A stretch of DNA of 50,478 nt from Paraburkholderia sp. C35 (GCF_003121405.1 NZ_QBUY01000059.1:1-50478); one strand, 5' to 3'. Counted from the first letter of the stretch, positions 1-8,306 are shown. The notes: generated by a model not told the origin, from the sequence alone. Made by a program: numbers and translations.

Positions 1-207
1 CGCTCGCTGAAACAACATAAAGGGTGAAGGCGTATCTCGTATGGGCGCAGCGCTCGGTGCACTAGAGGCGACCGGCGGTGGTCCATCGCGCAGCGAATGG
101 TGAGGTGATCTCCATTGAAGTTCGCCGATTAGAAATCCAACGCGGAAAATGAGTTGTTCAGACCTTCCTAAGCAAAGAAAGCGGGCTAACACCGCCAATG
201 CTAGTTA
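1..207. other. Non-coding left edge, nothing recognised
   Basis: No reading frame of useful length on either strand, no RNA gene and no terminator could be recognised. The stretch precedes the inverted repeat pair and may be remnant DNA of a lost element, but no transposase motif is visible. Confidence 0.4.
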
Positions 208-616
208 TTGCCTGCGGGCCCCCAACCGGTCCTATCCCTCACACGACATCGCCCTTCTTCACGCTCGTTGCCGATGCTTCGAATAAGCGCCTCCCCCGCT
301 TCAATCACCCGCAGTACGGCTAGCGGCAGCGCCCCGTCACTGCAGCCCAGGTGGCAAACGGTGTGTAGGTTGTCGCGCATTCTGCGTCGGCGATCCTACA
401 AGAGACACCGCCTTTGCTTTTCAGTCCGGAGTGATGCGTATAAGGCGCGACAGCCTACACACCGTTTGCCACCTGGGCGGCTTGAACCGAACTGGTAAGG
501 CGTGCTGAGACGCGGGAGTGTGAGGCGGGTGATGCGCCCTTAAAGAGCGCTGGCAGCGGGCATCAGGAGAATCGATGCCGCATGAAGGATAGGACCGGCT
601 GGGGGCCCGCAGGCAA
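208..616. repeat. Inverted pair of a ~172-bp intergenic repeat module
   Basis: The left copy spans 208-378 and the right copy 445-616 in opposite orientation, with a 66-bp spacer. The outer ends (208-242 and 582-616) match as inverted repeats with about three mismatches. The inner ends (about 346-378 and 445-478) match over about 30 bp with one mismatch. The middles of the copies have diverged, but total lengths are 171 and 172 bp, which argues for two inverted copies of one module rather than two independent hairpins. Reading frames across it look spurious. It resembles dispersed repeats of Burkholderiaceae intergenic DNA, which is from memory. Confidence 0.75.
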
Positions 617-652
617 CGACCGTAGTGGATGGTGTTCAGCGGCTTTCTTTTG

Positions 653-686
653 CCTACTTTTCTTTGCCGCGGCAAAGAAAAGTAGG
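653..686. repeat. 34-bp perfect palindrome (dispersed intergenic repeat)
   Basis: A perfect palindrome centred on GCCGCGGC, with arms CCTACTTTTCTTTGCC and its complement. The flanking GGGGCGAC and preceding CTTTCTTTTG look like a repeat family I recall from many Paraburkholderia intergenic regions, where it is often mis-annotated as small proteins containing AAKKSR. It would form a strong cruciform or RNA hairpin and could act as a bidirectional terminator, although U-tracts are lacking. Confidence 0.8.
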
Positions 687-740
687 TGCTGCCCCGCACA
701 GGGGCGACGTGTGACGTGCGAAGACAAATCGCGGATGCCA

Positions 741-828
741 GCAAAAGCAAAAAGCAAACAGCAAAAGCAAAAAGCAAAAAGCAAACAGCAAAAGCAAAAA
801 TCAAAAAGCAAAAGCAAAAGCAAAAAGC
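741..828. repeat. A-rich tandem repeat (GCAAAA/GCAAAAA units, 27-bp period)
   Basis: About 88 bp built from 6- and 7-nt units of the form GCAAAA(A). It has a higher-order 27-bp period: the segment GCAAACA recurs at 754 and 781. The strand asymmetry (almost no T) is extreme against a high-GC genome. The + strand could encode a Lys/Ser/Gln-rich peptide, but no ribosome binding site supports this. It lies immediately downstream of the kynA stop codon, in the 3' region of the kyn operon. Confidence 0.75.
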
Positions 829-846
829 GTCGCAGACAAAAAAAAC

Positions 847-1758
847 CTACAACAACGTCCTCACATGCCAAAGCTCAGGAAACAAAACCACATCCAGCAT
901 CTTACGAAGATAAGGCGCGCCAGCCGTCCCACCCGTCCCCTGCTTGAACCCAATAATCCGTTCAACAGTCGTCACATGCCGAAACCGCCATTGCCGGAAG
1001 GCATCCTCGAGATCAACAAGTTCTTCGGCCATCTCATACAGTTCCCAATGCTGCGAAGGATTCCGATAAACCTCCAGCCAGGCGGCTTCAACCGAAGCAT
1101 CGTGCTGAGTCGGTAGTGTCCAGTCACGCTCCAGCCGCGAAGCGTCGATAGCAAATCCACGCCGCGCCAGCAAACGCACCACTTCGTCATAAAAAGAAGG
1201 CGCCTCGAGCGCAGCCTTGACCTCGGCGTGCACCTCGGGAACATGCGCGTGAGGCTTGAGCATCTGCTCATTCTTGTTCCCAAGCATGAACTCCAGCTGC
1301 CGATACTGATAAGACTGAAACCCGGACGAACCACCGAGAAACGGCCGCATCGCCGTATATTCAGAAGGCGTCATCGTCGACAACACATTCCACGCCTGCA
1401 CGAGCTGCTCGAGTATCCGCGACACCCGCGCCAGCATCTTGAACGCCGGCGGCAATTCATCGCGATGCACAGCGGACAGCGCCTCGCGCAATTCATACAA
1501 CGCAAGCTTCATCCACAATTCGCTGGTCTGATGCTGGATGATGAACAGCATCTCGTTGTGATCCGGCGACAAAGGATGCTGCGCATGCAGAATCGACCCG
1601 AGCGACAGATAGTCGCCATAACTCATCGACTTCGAAAAATCGAGTTGCGCATCGTGCCAGCCATCGGCGTTATCCGCGGCCATGTGCGACGCGTTGCCGT
1701 GCCCGAACGGGCAACCCTGTGCGGGTTTGTCTTCCATCATCTTCATGTGATCGGTCAT
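847..1758 (-). CDS. kynA: Tryptophan 2,3-dioxygenase
   Basis: Haem enzyme that opens the indole ring of L-tryptophan with O2 to give N-formylkynurenine, the first step of the kynurenine pathway in the cytoplasm. The 303-residue product has the family core: SMSYGDYLSLGSIL, then LFIIQHQTSELWMKL with the haem-ligand histidine region, FLGGSSGFQSYQYR, and a C-terminal stretch KQGTGGTAGAPYLRK that forms the substrate lid. It ends LWHVRTLL, close to the usual TDO terminus, so the gene is full length. The start ATG has a GAGGAG ribosome site that overlaps the kynU stop codon, with 10 bp between the genes. This points to translational coupling in a kynB-kynU-kynA operon, with this gene last. Confidence 0.97.
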   Translation of the reverse strand: MTDHMKMMEDKPAQGCPFGHGNASHMAADNADGWHDAQLDFSKSMSYGDYLSLGSILHAQHPLSPDHNEMLFIIQHQTSELWMKLALYELREALSAVHRDELPPAFKMLARVSRILEQLVQAWNVLSTMTPSEYTAMRPFLGGSSGFQSYQYRQLEFMLGNKNEQMLKPHAHVPEVHAEVKAALEAPSFYDEVVRLLARRGFAIDASRLERDWTLPTQHDASVEAAWLEVYRNPSQHWELYEMAEELVDLEDAFRQWRFRHVTTVERIIGFKQGTGGTAGAPYLRKMLDVVLFPELWHVRTLL

Positions 1759-1768
1759 CGCGCGCTCC

Positions 1769-3019
1769 TCAGGTCACCGCGCCGCGCGCAGCAAATTCAG
1801 GCGCACGCCAGGTTTCGTGTTCGAGTACGTGGCGCAGATGTTCGACGGCATCCCATACATCCACAAAACGCGTATACAGCGGCGTAAAACCGAAGCGCAA
1901 CACATGCGGCTCGCGATAATCGCCAATCACGCCACGCGCAATCAGCGCCTGCATCACTTCATATCCATGCGGATGCTCGAAGCTCGCATGCGACCCGCGC
2001 TGCGCATGATCACGCGGCGTCACGAGCTTCAGCGGAAACGCCTTGCAACGCGTCTCGACCAGTTCGATGAACAGATCCGTCAATGCCAGCGATTTCTTGC
2101 GTATCGCCTGCATGTCGGTTTGCAGAAACACGTCGAGACCGCATTCGACCAGCGACATCGACACCATCGGCTGCGTGCCGCACAAAAAGCGGCCGATGCC
2201 ATCGTCGGCGGCGTAAGTCGGGTCCATCGCGAACGGCGCGCGGTGTCCCCACCAGCCGGACAGCGGCTGCTCGAAATCACTCTGATGACGATGCGGCACC
2301 CACGCAAACGCAGGCGAACCCGGCCCGCCATTCAAATACTTGTACGTGCAGCCAACCGCGCAATCCGCGCCGACATCATTCAGATCGACGGGCACCGCGC
2401 CCGCTGAATGCGCGAGGTCCCACAGCGCGAGCGCGCCTTTCTCGTGGATCAGCTTCGTCACGGCAGCCATATCGTGCATGTAGCCGGTGCGATAGTTGAC
2501 GTGCGTGATCATCGCGACGGCGACATCGTCGGTGAGGGCAGCGGGCAGTTCCGACGGATCGTCGATCAGGCGCAGTTCATAGCCCCGGTCCAACTGCTTG
2601 ATCAGCCCTTGCGCGATGTACAGATCGGTCGGGAAATTCGAGCGCTCCGACACGATCACGCGGCGCTTCGGATCGCGCTTGTCCTGCATGCGCAGCGCTG
2701 CGGACAAAACCTTGAACAGGTTGATCGAAATCGTATCGGTGACGACGACCTCGTTGTGCGCCGCGCCGATCAGCAGCGCGAGCTTGTTGCCCAGACGCCG
2801 CGGCAGCGAGAACCAGCCGGCCGTGGTCCAGCTGCGGATCAGCCCTTCGCCCCATTCGGCGCCGATAACGGTCTGCGCGCGCTGCGCGGCCGCGGCGGGC
2901 GGCACGCCGAGCGAATTGCCATCCAGATAGATGACGTCCGGCGCGAGCGCGAACTGGTTGCGCAAGGGCGCGAGCGGATCGGCTGCGTCGAGCGCGAGGG
3001 CTTCTTCTCGTTGATTCAT
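1769..3019 (-). CDS. kynU: Kynureninase
   Basis: PLP enzyme that cleaves L-kynurenine to anthranilate and L-alanine. The 416-residue protein has the fold-type I aminotransferase layout: YLDGNSLGVPP near residue 30, DLAHSAGAVPVDL in the middle, and the Schiff-base lysine in CTYKYLNGGPGSPAF. The C-terminal domain carries RFGFTPLYTRF. Length fits the family. The gene sits 51 bp after kynB and 10 bp before kynA. The start at 3019 lacks a strong Shine-Dalgarno sequence, so translation may depend on coupling to kynB. Anthranilate made here could feed tryptophan or quinolone synthesis, or catabolism elsewhere in the genome. Confidence 0.97.
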   Translation of the reverse strand: MNQREEALALDAADPLAPLRNQFALAPDVIYLDGNSLGVPPAAAAQRAQTVIGAEWGEGLIRSWTTAGWFSLPRRLGNKLALLIGAAHNEVVVTDTISINLFKVLSAALRMQDKRDPKRRVIVSERSNFPTDLYIAQGLIKQLDRGYELRLIDDPSELPAALTDDVAVAMITHVNYRTGYMHDMAAVTKLIHEKGALALWDLAHSAGAVPVDLNDVGADCAVGCTYKYLNGGPGSPAFAWVPHRHQSDFEQPLSGWWGHRAPFAMDPTYAADDGIGRFLCGTQPMVSMSLVECGLDVFLQTDMQAIRKKSLALTDLFIELVETRCKAFPLKLVTPRDHAQRGSHASFEHPHGYEVMQALIARGVIGDYREPHVLRFGFTPLYTRFVDVWDAVEHLRHVLEHETWRAPEFAARGAVT

Positions 3020-3070
3020 GATGGTGGGTTCAGTCGAAAAAGTATTCAGGCGGAATGCTGTTGCTGGCGC

Positions 3071-3703
3071 TTATTCCGGCAGCGCGCGCAGCACGGCGCG
3101 CACGGGGCTGGCGTCGAGCGTCGTCAGCTTGAGCGGCAGCGCGATCAGTTCGTAGTCGCCGGGCGCAACGGCATCGAGCACGACGCCTTCGAGAATCGCC
3201 ATGCGATTCGCACGGATGCGGTGATGCGCATCCATCGTTTTCGATTCCTGCGGATCGAGCGACGGCGTGTCGATGCCGATCAGCTTCACGCCGTGCGCGG
3301 CGAGCAGATCGATGGTTTCCGGCGCGACCGCGCAGAATCCGCTGTCCCACGCCGTTACGGGCGCGCGGCTGTAGGTGCGCAGCAACACGCGCGGCGGCAC
3401 GCCGTCGAGCGATGCCGAAACATGCTCGGGCGTTACCAGCGGTGTTGCGCCGATGCAATGGATCACGCGGCAGCGGCCCAGATAGGTATCGAGCGGCACC
3501 ATGCCGATGGCGGCGCCGTCGGCGTCGTAGTGGAGTGGCGCGTCGGTATGCGCGCCCGTGTGCGGCGAGATCGTCAGGCGCGCGACGTTGACGGGCGAGC
3601 CTGCCTCCATGCGCCACACGCGTTCGATGCCGACGGGCGTATCGCCCGGCCAGACGGGCGTCGCCGTATCGACGGCGGGCGTGATATCCCAGAGTGTTTC
3701 CAT
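3071..3703 (-). CDS. kynB: Kynurenine formamidase (arylformamidase, bacterial KynB type)
   Basis: Metal-dependent cyclase-family hydrolase that converts N-formylkynurenine to kynurenine and formate. The signature HTGAHTDAPLH, which binds the metal pair, lies near residue 55, and a second conserved stretch IGIDTPSLDPQESK follows. I chose the start METLWDIT at 3703 rather than the upstream ATG at 3730. It gives the usual family N-terminus and has GGGGAG five bases upstream, and the likely transcription start falls near 3730. The product is 210 residues. It is the first gene of the kynBUA operon, divergent from kynR. Confidence 0.95.
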   Translation of the reverse strand: METLWDITPAVDTATPVWPGDTPVGIERVWRMEAGSPVNVARLTISPHTGAHTDAPLHYDADGAAIGMVPLDTYLGRCRVIHCIGATPLVTPEHVSASLDGVPPRVLLRTYSRAPVTAWDSGFCAVAPETIDLLAAHGVKLIGIDTPSLDPQESKTMDAHHRIRANRMAILEGVVLDAVAPGDYELIALPLKLTTLDASPVRAVLRALPE

Positions 3704-3736
3704 GTCTCCCCGGCGTTGTTTGGCAGCCATGTATGG

Positions 3737-3816
3737 ATATTAGGCGGCATCCGACGAAATGTGCTTGCTAAAAAAACTGTTTATTTCGTCGCCTTTGGAA
3801 CATAATTTGATCCAAA
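3737..3816. promoter_or_regulatory. kynB/kynR divergent promoter with two candidate operators
   Basis: A minus-strand -10 box TAATAT at 3742-3737 would start the kynB transcript near 3730, leaving a 27-nt leader. A plus-strand -10-like CATAAT at 3801-3806 would serve kynR. Two inverted repeats are visible: CGACGAAAT (3752-3760) with ATTTCGTCG (3783-3791), and the 23-bp imperfect palindrome 3794-3816 with arms TTTGGAACA and TGATCCAAA (8 of 9 paired). The second covers the kynR -10. That the adjacent Lrp-family KynR binds these is inference from family habit. Confidence 0.6.
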
Positions 3817-3835
3817 CGGGAAAGGGAGACCGAAA

Positions 3836-4342
3836 ATGAACGCGATCTCACTGGACGCCACCGATTGCCGTATCTTGACGGTGCTGCAGCACGAAGGACG
3901 AATCAGCAATCTTGATCTGGCGGAGCGCATCTCGCTTTCTCCGTCTGCGTGTCTACGCCGTTTGCGCCTGCTGGAAGAGCAGGGCGTGATCGAGCGATAC
4001 CGCGCGTGCCTGAACCGCGAAGTGCTGGGGTTCGAACTGGAAGCGTTCGTGCAGGTGGCGATGCGCAACGACCAGGAAATCTGGCACGAGCGCTTCGCCG
4101 AGGCGCTGCGCGACTGGCCCGAGGTGGTCGGCGCGTTCGTCGTGACGGGCGAGACGCACTATCTGCTGCGGGTGCTGGCCCACAATCTCAAGCACTATTC
4201 GGATTTCGTGCTCGGCAGGCTGTATAAGGCGCCGGGTGTGATGGATATCCGCTCGAATATCGTCTTGCAGACGCTGAAAGAGGATTCGGGCGTGCCCGTG
4301 GCCCTCGTGGCGAGTTCAGCCAAGGTACAGGCGCAGGGCTAG
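3836..4342 (+). CDS. kynR: Lrp/AsnC-family regulator of the kynurenine operon
   Basis: Transcription factor of 168 residues. The N-terminal helix-turn-helix spans about residues 8-50 (DATDCRILTVLQHEGRISN followed by LAERISLSPSACLRRLRLLE), and a C-terminal RAM/Lrp sensor domain contains VVGAFVVTGETHYLLRV. The gene diverges from kynB with 132 bp between starts. That arrangement matches the KynR of pseudomonads and Burkholderia, which induces kyn genes in response to kynurenine. Ligand and binding site are inferred from family knowledge. A GGGAG sequence eight bases upstream of the ATG supports the start. Confidence 0.9.
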   Translation: MNAISLDATDCRILTVLQHEGRISNLDLAERISLSPSACLRRLRLLEEQGVIERYRACLNREVLGFELEAFVQVAMRNDQEIWHERFAEALRDWPEVVGAFVVTGETHYLLRVLAHNLKHYSDFVLGRLYKAPGVMDIRSNIVLQTLKEDSGVPVALVASSAKVQAQG

Positions 4343-4415
4343 CAGCGGGCGCGAAGTTGGGCCGCGCTGCCGCCTGCGGGTGCCGGTGGAGCATGCCCAC
4401 GGCCCAAGAAGCGGC

Positions 4416-4940
4416 TCAATCGATCCGCTTCAGCCCATGAAACCCGCCGTTCTGGAACACCAGCGGCTCGATCAGGCCGGCCTGCTCGTTCACCCCGCAG
4501 CGTTCGACTTCTCCCACGAAAATAACGTGGTCGCCTTCGTCGTAACGGCTGCGGTTGTGGCATTCGAACCACGCAAGCGCGCCGTCGAGCACAGGCATGC
4601 CCGTATCTCCCTCTGCGTGGGACACGCCTTCGAACCGGTCGCCCTTGACGGTCGCGAACCGCTTGCAAAGCTCGAGCTGCGACGACGCCAGCACATTGAC
4701 GACATAATGGCTGTTCGAACGGAACACCGGCATCGACGCTGAACGCGTCGCCAGACTCCACAGCACCAGCGGCGGCGTCAGCGAAACCGAATTGAACGAA
4801 CTGGCTGTGATCCCGATCAACGCGCCCGATGGCGCACGTGTCGTAATGACGGTGACACCCGTCGCGAACTGGCTGAGCGCGCGGCGAAAAGCGGCGTCGT
4901 CGAAATTGGGCGGATTGGCGGGCTTCATCGGCTGAGCCAT
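4416..4940 (-). CDS. Flavin reductase-like FMN-binding protein
   Basis: Member of the HpaC/NtaB flavin reductase family, 174 residues, which usually supplies reduced FMN or FAD to a partner monooxygenase at the cost of NAD(P)H. Visible family features are FRRALSQFATGVTVITTR at the N-terminus, GITASSFNSVSLTPPLVLW (flavin phosphate binding), and a later GDHVIFVGEVERC. No monooxygenase gene is adjacent, so its partner is unknown. It converges with kynR, leaving 73 bp, and diverges from msrA. The assigned ATG lacks a clear ribosome site, and an in-frame ATG lies four codons downstream. Confidence 0.85.
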   Translation of the reverse strand: MAQPMKPANPPNFDDAAFRRALSQFATGVTVITTRAPSGALIGITASSFNSVSLTPPLVLWSLATRSASMPVFRSNSHYVVNVLASSQLELCKRFATVKGDRFEGVSHAEGDTGMPVLDGALAWFECHNRSRYDEGDHVIFVGEVERCGVNEQAGLIEPLVFQNGGFHGLKRID

Positions 4941-5252
4941 TCCGGCGGGCGGACCGCTTCACGAAGCGACCAGATGGAAAAAAACGGTTCGAAGGTCATG
5001 TAGAAATTCAGCGAATTGTCCCAATTTTAACTGCAATCGCAGAGAGCCAGGCGCGACCACGCAGCGGGACAAGGCAGAGCCAGCAGCGTCCACATGGTAC
5101 GGATGGTGCGTGTGGGCTGCATGAATCCCGAAAATGGCGGAGTATTGCGCCGGTCGGATGCGGTGAAGCATCGGTTGTCCACAGTGACTGCGGCGAGCGG
5201 CGCATCCGTCCAGCGGACGGATGGCGCGGCGAGCCGAATCCAAGGAGCGAGC
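4941..5252. other. Intergenic region between flavin reductase gene and msrA
   Basis: About 310 bp between two divergent genes, expected to hold both promoters. A strong AAGGAG at 5242-5247 serves msrA. No convincing -35/-10 pair, operator palindrome or small gene was found. Confidence 0.4.
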
Positions 5253-5798
5253 ATGAGTGAGTCAGTCGAGACCGCCACGTTGGGCGGAGGGTGTTTCTGG
5301 TGTCTGGAGGCGGTGTATCTGGGCGTCGATGGCGTGACCGCGGTGGAATCGGGGTACGCGGGCGGGCAGGTGGCCAACCCGTCATATGAGCAGGTGTGCG
5401 CCGGCGACACGGGCCACGCGGAAGTCGTCAACGTGCAGTTCGATCCGGCGCGCATCACGTACCGCGAGATTCTCGATATTTTCTTCGCGATCCATGATCC
5501 GACCCAGCTTAACCGCCAGGGCAACGATGTCGGCACGCAGTACCGGTCGGTGATTTTCACGCACTCGGATGCGCAGCGCGAAACGGCGCTGCAGGCGATT
5601 CGTGAGATCGGCACGGAAGGTATCTACGACGGCCAGATCGTCACGCAGGTGCTGCCGCTCGACGGCAACTATTTTCCTGCCGAGGCGTATCACCAGAACT
5701 ACTTCGCGCAGCATCCGGATCAGGGCTATTGCGCGTTTGTGGTCGCGCCGAAGGTGGCCAAGTTCCGGCAAAAGTTTGCCCATCGGATCAAGGCTTGA
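5253..5798 (+). CDS. msrA: Peptide methionine (S)-S-oxide reductase
   Basis: Repairs oxidised proteins by reducing the S-epimer of methionine sulfoxide, using thioredoxin. The catalytic motif GGGCFWCLEAV lies at residues 11-21, with the nucleophilic cysteine in GCFW. It is followed by GYAGG, SYEQVCAGDTGHAEVV and NDVGTQYRSVI, all typical of MsrA. The start at 5253 is set by AAGGAG six bases upstream; the longer in-frame extension to 5094 lacks family similarity. The product is 181 residues, a single MsrA domain without an MsrB fusion. A strong terminator follows. Cytoplasmic. Confidence 0.97.
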   Translation: MSESVETATLGGGCFWCLEAVYLGVDGVTAVESGYAGGQVANPSYEQVCAGDTGHAEVVNVQFDPARITYREILDIFFAIHDPTQLNRQGNDVGTQYRSVIFTHSDAQRETALQAIREIGTEGIYDGQIVTQVLPLDGNYFPAEAYHQNYFAQHPDQGYCAFVVAPKVAKFRQKFAHRIKA

Positions 5799-5831
5799 CG
5801 GCTGACTGATTTCAACGGCTTGAAGTAGCAG

Positions 5832-5869
5832 AACGCGGCGCAGGTGCTAAACAGCCTGCGCCGCGTTTT
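5832..5869 (+). terminator. Rho-independent terminator after msrA
   Basis: Stem AACGCGGCGCAGG pairing with CCTGCGCCGCGTT, a 10-nt loop, then TTCTTTT. The stop codon of the convergent DUF72 gene lies inside the loop, so the two 3' ends interlock. Confidence 0.85.
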
Positions 5870-6980
5870 CTTTTGACGACGCGCCGCGCAAGCGCTCGCA
5901 AGCCGCTGCAATCTGCGCGGCGAGCTTCACGCAGGTCAGCGGCGCCGAGCCTTCGGCCTTGTTGTTGGCGGCGATCAGCACCGGCTGGCCGGCAATCGCG
6001 TAACGTGCGGCGAGTTCGGCGAGTGCTGTGCGCGTGTCGGGGTCTTCGTCGACGAGTTTGTCGAACGGTTCGTACTTCGCTTTCGCCTGCTCATACTTGA
6101 AGCCGCCATGCAGACTCCAGCGCACGATCAGCGGCCCGAGCGGCGTTTCGTCGTCGAGCAGCGCGAGCGCGGCTGCCTGACGCGATGGATCGGGCATCCG
6201 TGCATGAATCCCGACGCAATAGCGCACGCCCGTCGCCTTCAGCGCGCGGATCAGACGCGGCGTCAGCAGCGACGCATCGCGGATTTCGACCGCGTAGCAG
6301 GTGTCGCCTACGAGCGGCGGCAGCGCCGCGAGAAACGCCGTCAATCTGTCGACGAACAGTGCCGGGCGCGCCAGCATCTCATTGGGCAGCGGCGAAAACT
6401 TGAACACGAGCGCGCCGGCTTTCGCGCCAAGCCCGTCGATGCAAGGCCGCACGAAATCGTCGATGGCCAGTTGCGCGTTCAGGAAGCAGGGATTCTCCGA
6501 CACCGGTTCGCCACGTTCGGCGCGCACGGTGGCATCGGTGACGAGCGCGGGCGCCTTGACGATGAAGCGGAAATGGTCCGGCACCTGCTGCGCGTAACGC
6601 AGGTACCCGGTGATCGTGAGCGGCTGGTAGAACGAGCGGTCGATGCTCACCGTGCGCAGCAGGGGATGCGCGCCATACGCGCTGAGGCCATCGCGCGAGA
6701 GCTTGCTGTTGCTGTAGTCGTCGCCATAGACGATGCCTTTCCAGCCCGGAAACGACCACGTCGACGTGCCGAGATGTACTTGCGGCGGCAACTGGCTGGC
6801 AAGCTGAAGGATGTCGTCGGACGGAGGAACTGCAAGGACGTCGCGGGCGCGGCGCTTTTTCGGCGGTGGATCGTCAGGTGTGACGGCAGACGGCTCGCGT
6901 TCGGGAGCAACGGCAGCAGGCGCGTGATCGACGGGATTGCCGAACATATCGAACTGCACGGAGCCGTCTTCTTCTTGCAT
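5847..6980 (-). CDS. DUF72 (YecE-like) family protein
   Basis: A 377-residue protein of the DUF72 family, predicted TIM-barrel fold and unknown biochemical function. Recognisable stretches are VHLGTSTWSFPGWKGIVYG near residue 70, AYGAHPLLRTVSIDRSFYQP, FRFIVKAPALVTDA and CYAVEIRDASLLTPRL. The N-terminal ~60 residues, including a KKRRARD basic patch, are a low-complexity extension not typical of the core domain. There is no strong ribosome site at the assigned ATG. It converges on msrA with its stop inside the msrA terminator loop. Confidence 0.85.
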   Translation of the reverse strand: MQEEDGSVQFDMFGNPVDHAPAAVAPEREPSAVTPDDPPPKKRRARDVLAVPPSDDILQLASQLPPQVHLGTSTWSFPGWKGIVYGDDYSNSKLSRDGLSAYGAHPLLRTVSIDRSFYQPLTITGYLRYAQQVPDHFRFIVKAPALVTDATVRAERGEPVSENPCFLNAQLAIDDFVRPCIDGLGAKAGALVFKFSPLPNEMLARPALFVDRLTAFLAALPPLVGDTCYAVEIRDASLLTPRLIRALKATGVRYCVGIHARMPDPSRQAAALALLDDETPLGPLIVRWSLHGGFKYEQAKAKYEPFDKLVDEDPDTRTALAELAARYAIAGQPVLIAANNKAEGSAPLTCVKLAAQIAAACERLRGASSKENAAQAV

Positions 6981-7091
6981 CGAACCGTTGTGTAGGAGAG
7001 CGTGCGCTGACGCTGGTCAATCACGTCCGCTTCGCACCGGCGCCCATTCAACACCCAGGCGCCAATCCGAAGCGGAATCCAGCTGGCGATT

Positions 7092-8306
7092 TTACAGCGC
7101 CTTCTCGTACATGAAGCGGCGCGACCACGGCAGCGTCGTCGCGCTGCGGCCCGCCTTGCGGCACACCACCTGATAGATCGACACGTCGTCGTTCTCGAAC
7201 GCGTACGCGCAACCTGCCAGATACACGCGCCAGATGCGGAATTTCTCGTCATCGACGAGTTGCCTGGCTTTCTCCGCGTGAGCCTCGAAGTTCTCGGCCC
7301 AGATATCAAGCGTGTGCGCGTAATGACGGCGCAGGCTTTCGACATCGAAAGCTTCCAGCCCGCCGCGCTGCATCGATTCGAGCGCGAGACTGATATGCGG
7401 CAGTTCGCCGTCGGGGAACACGTACTTGTCGATGAACTCGCCGCCGCCCAGCGCCGTTTCGCCGCTGTCGTAATCCGTCGACGTGAAGCCGTGATTCATC
7501 GCGATGCCGTCGTCGGTCAGCAGGTCGTGAATCTTCTGGAAGTAGCCAGGCAGATTCTTGCGGCCGACGTGCTCGAACATGCCGACGCTCGTGATACGGT
7601 CGCACTGCCCTTCGACGTCACGATAGTCCTGCAGGCGAATTTCGATCTGGCCTTCGAGACCCGCAGCCTTCACGCGCTGCGTCGCGAGATCGAACTGGTT
7701 CTGCGACAGCGTCACGCCCACGCACTTCGCGCCGAACTTCTGCGCCGCACGCAACACCAGCGCGCCCCAGCCGCAGCCGATATCGAGCAGACGCTGGCCC
7801 GGCTGGACCTGAATCTTCGTGAGAATGTGGTCGATCTTCTTGATCTGTGCGGTGGCGAGATCTTCGTCGCCGTTCTCGAAGTACGCGCACGAGTACACCA
7901 TGTTCTCGTCGAGCCACAGCTTGTAGAACTCGTTCGAGACGTCGTAGTGATACTGGATGGCTTTCCTGTCGGAAGACTTCGAGTGATTGAAGTAGCGCCG
8001 CACGCGCGCCAGCTTGCTCGCACTCGTCACCGTGCTACGCGCAAGCGAGTAGCTGATGTTGATGATGTCCGACAGCTTGCCTTCGATGTCGATCTTGCCC
8101 TTCACGTACGCCTCGCCCAGATTGTCGAGGCTCGGTTCGAGCAGTAGCGGCAGCGCGGACGCGCTGTTCACTTTCAGCGTGACTGCCGGCGCCGCGAACG
8201 TGCCGAAGTCATGTTGCTGGCCATCCCACAGCACGAGGCGCGCCGGAATATTGGCCTTCGCTTTTACTTCTTCTACCCACTGCGCCAGCTTCTTCTCCCA
8301 GAACAT
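7092..8306 (-). CDS. cfa: Cyclopropane-fatty-acyl-phospholipid synthase family methyltransferase
   Basis: S-adenosylmethionine-dependent enzyme that adds a methylene bridge to unsaturated acyl chains in membrane phospholipids, typically in stationary phase or acid stress. The SAM-binding motif LLDIGCGWGALVLRAA lies in the middle. HYDVSNEFYKLWLDENMVYSCAYF upstream and the GMFEHVGRKNL stretch downstream are hallmark CFA segments. The start MFWEKKLAQW at 8306 is preferred over the ORF extension to 8438; GGAG lies ten bases upstream. The product is 404 residues. It lies 177 bp downstream of pdxH on the same strand. Confidence 0.93.
   Translation of the reverse strand: MFWEKKLAQWVEEVKAKANIPARLVLWDGQQHDFGTFAAPAVTLKVNSASALPLLLEPSLDNLGEAYVKGKIDIEGKLSDIINISYSLARSTVTSASKLARVRRYFNHSKSSDRKAIQYHYDVSNEFYKLWLDENMVYSCAYFENGDEDLATAQIKKIDHILTKIQVQPGQRLLDIGCGWGALVLRAAQKFGAKCVGVTLSQNQFDLATQRVKAAGLEGQIEIRLQDYRDVEGQCDRITSVGMFEHVGRKNLPGYFQKIHDLLTDDGIAMNHGFTSTDYDSGETALGGGEFIDKYVFPDGELPHISLALESMQRGGLEAFDVESLRRHYAHTLDIWAENFEAHAEKARQLVDDEKFRIWRVYLAGCAYAFENDDVSIYQVVCRKAGRSATTLPWSRRFMYEKAL

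Noticed and set aside
1..846. CRISPR array or integron in the repeat-rich left edge
   Set aside because: The repeats are inverted or short A-rich tandems without regular unique spacers, and no cas or integrase genes are adjacent.
582..947. Lys/Ser/Gln-rich ORF across the palindrome and A-rich repeat
   Set aside because: It is a translation of repeat DNA, overlaps the kynA 3' end, has no ribosome site and no recognisable domain.
2408..3805. Long plus-strand frame opposite kynU and kynB
   Set aside because: Antisense shadow; kynU and kynB are unambiguous on the other strand. Similar shadows at 38427-39884, 44878-46203 and 48715-49935 were rejected for the same reason.
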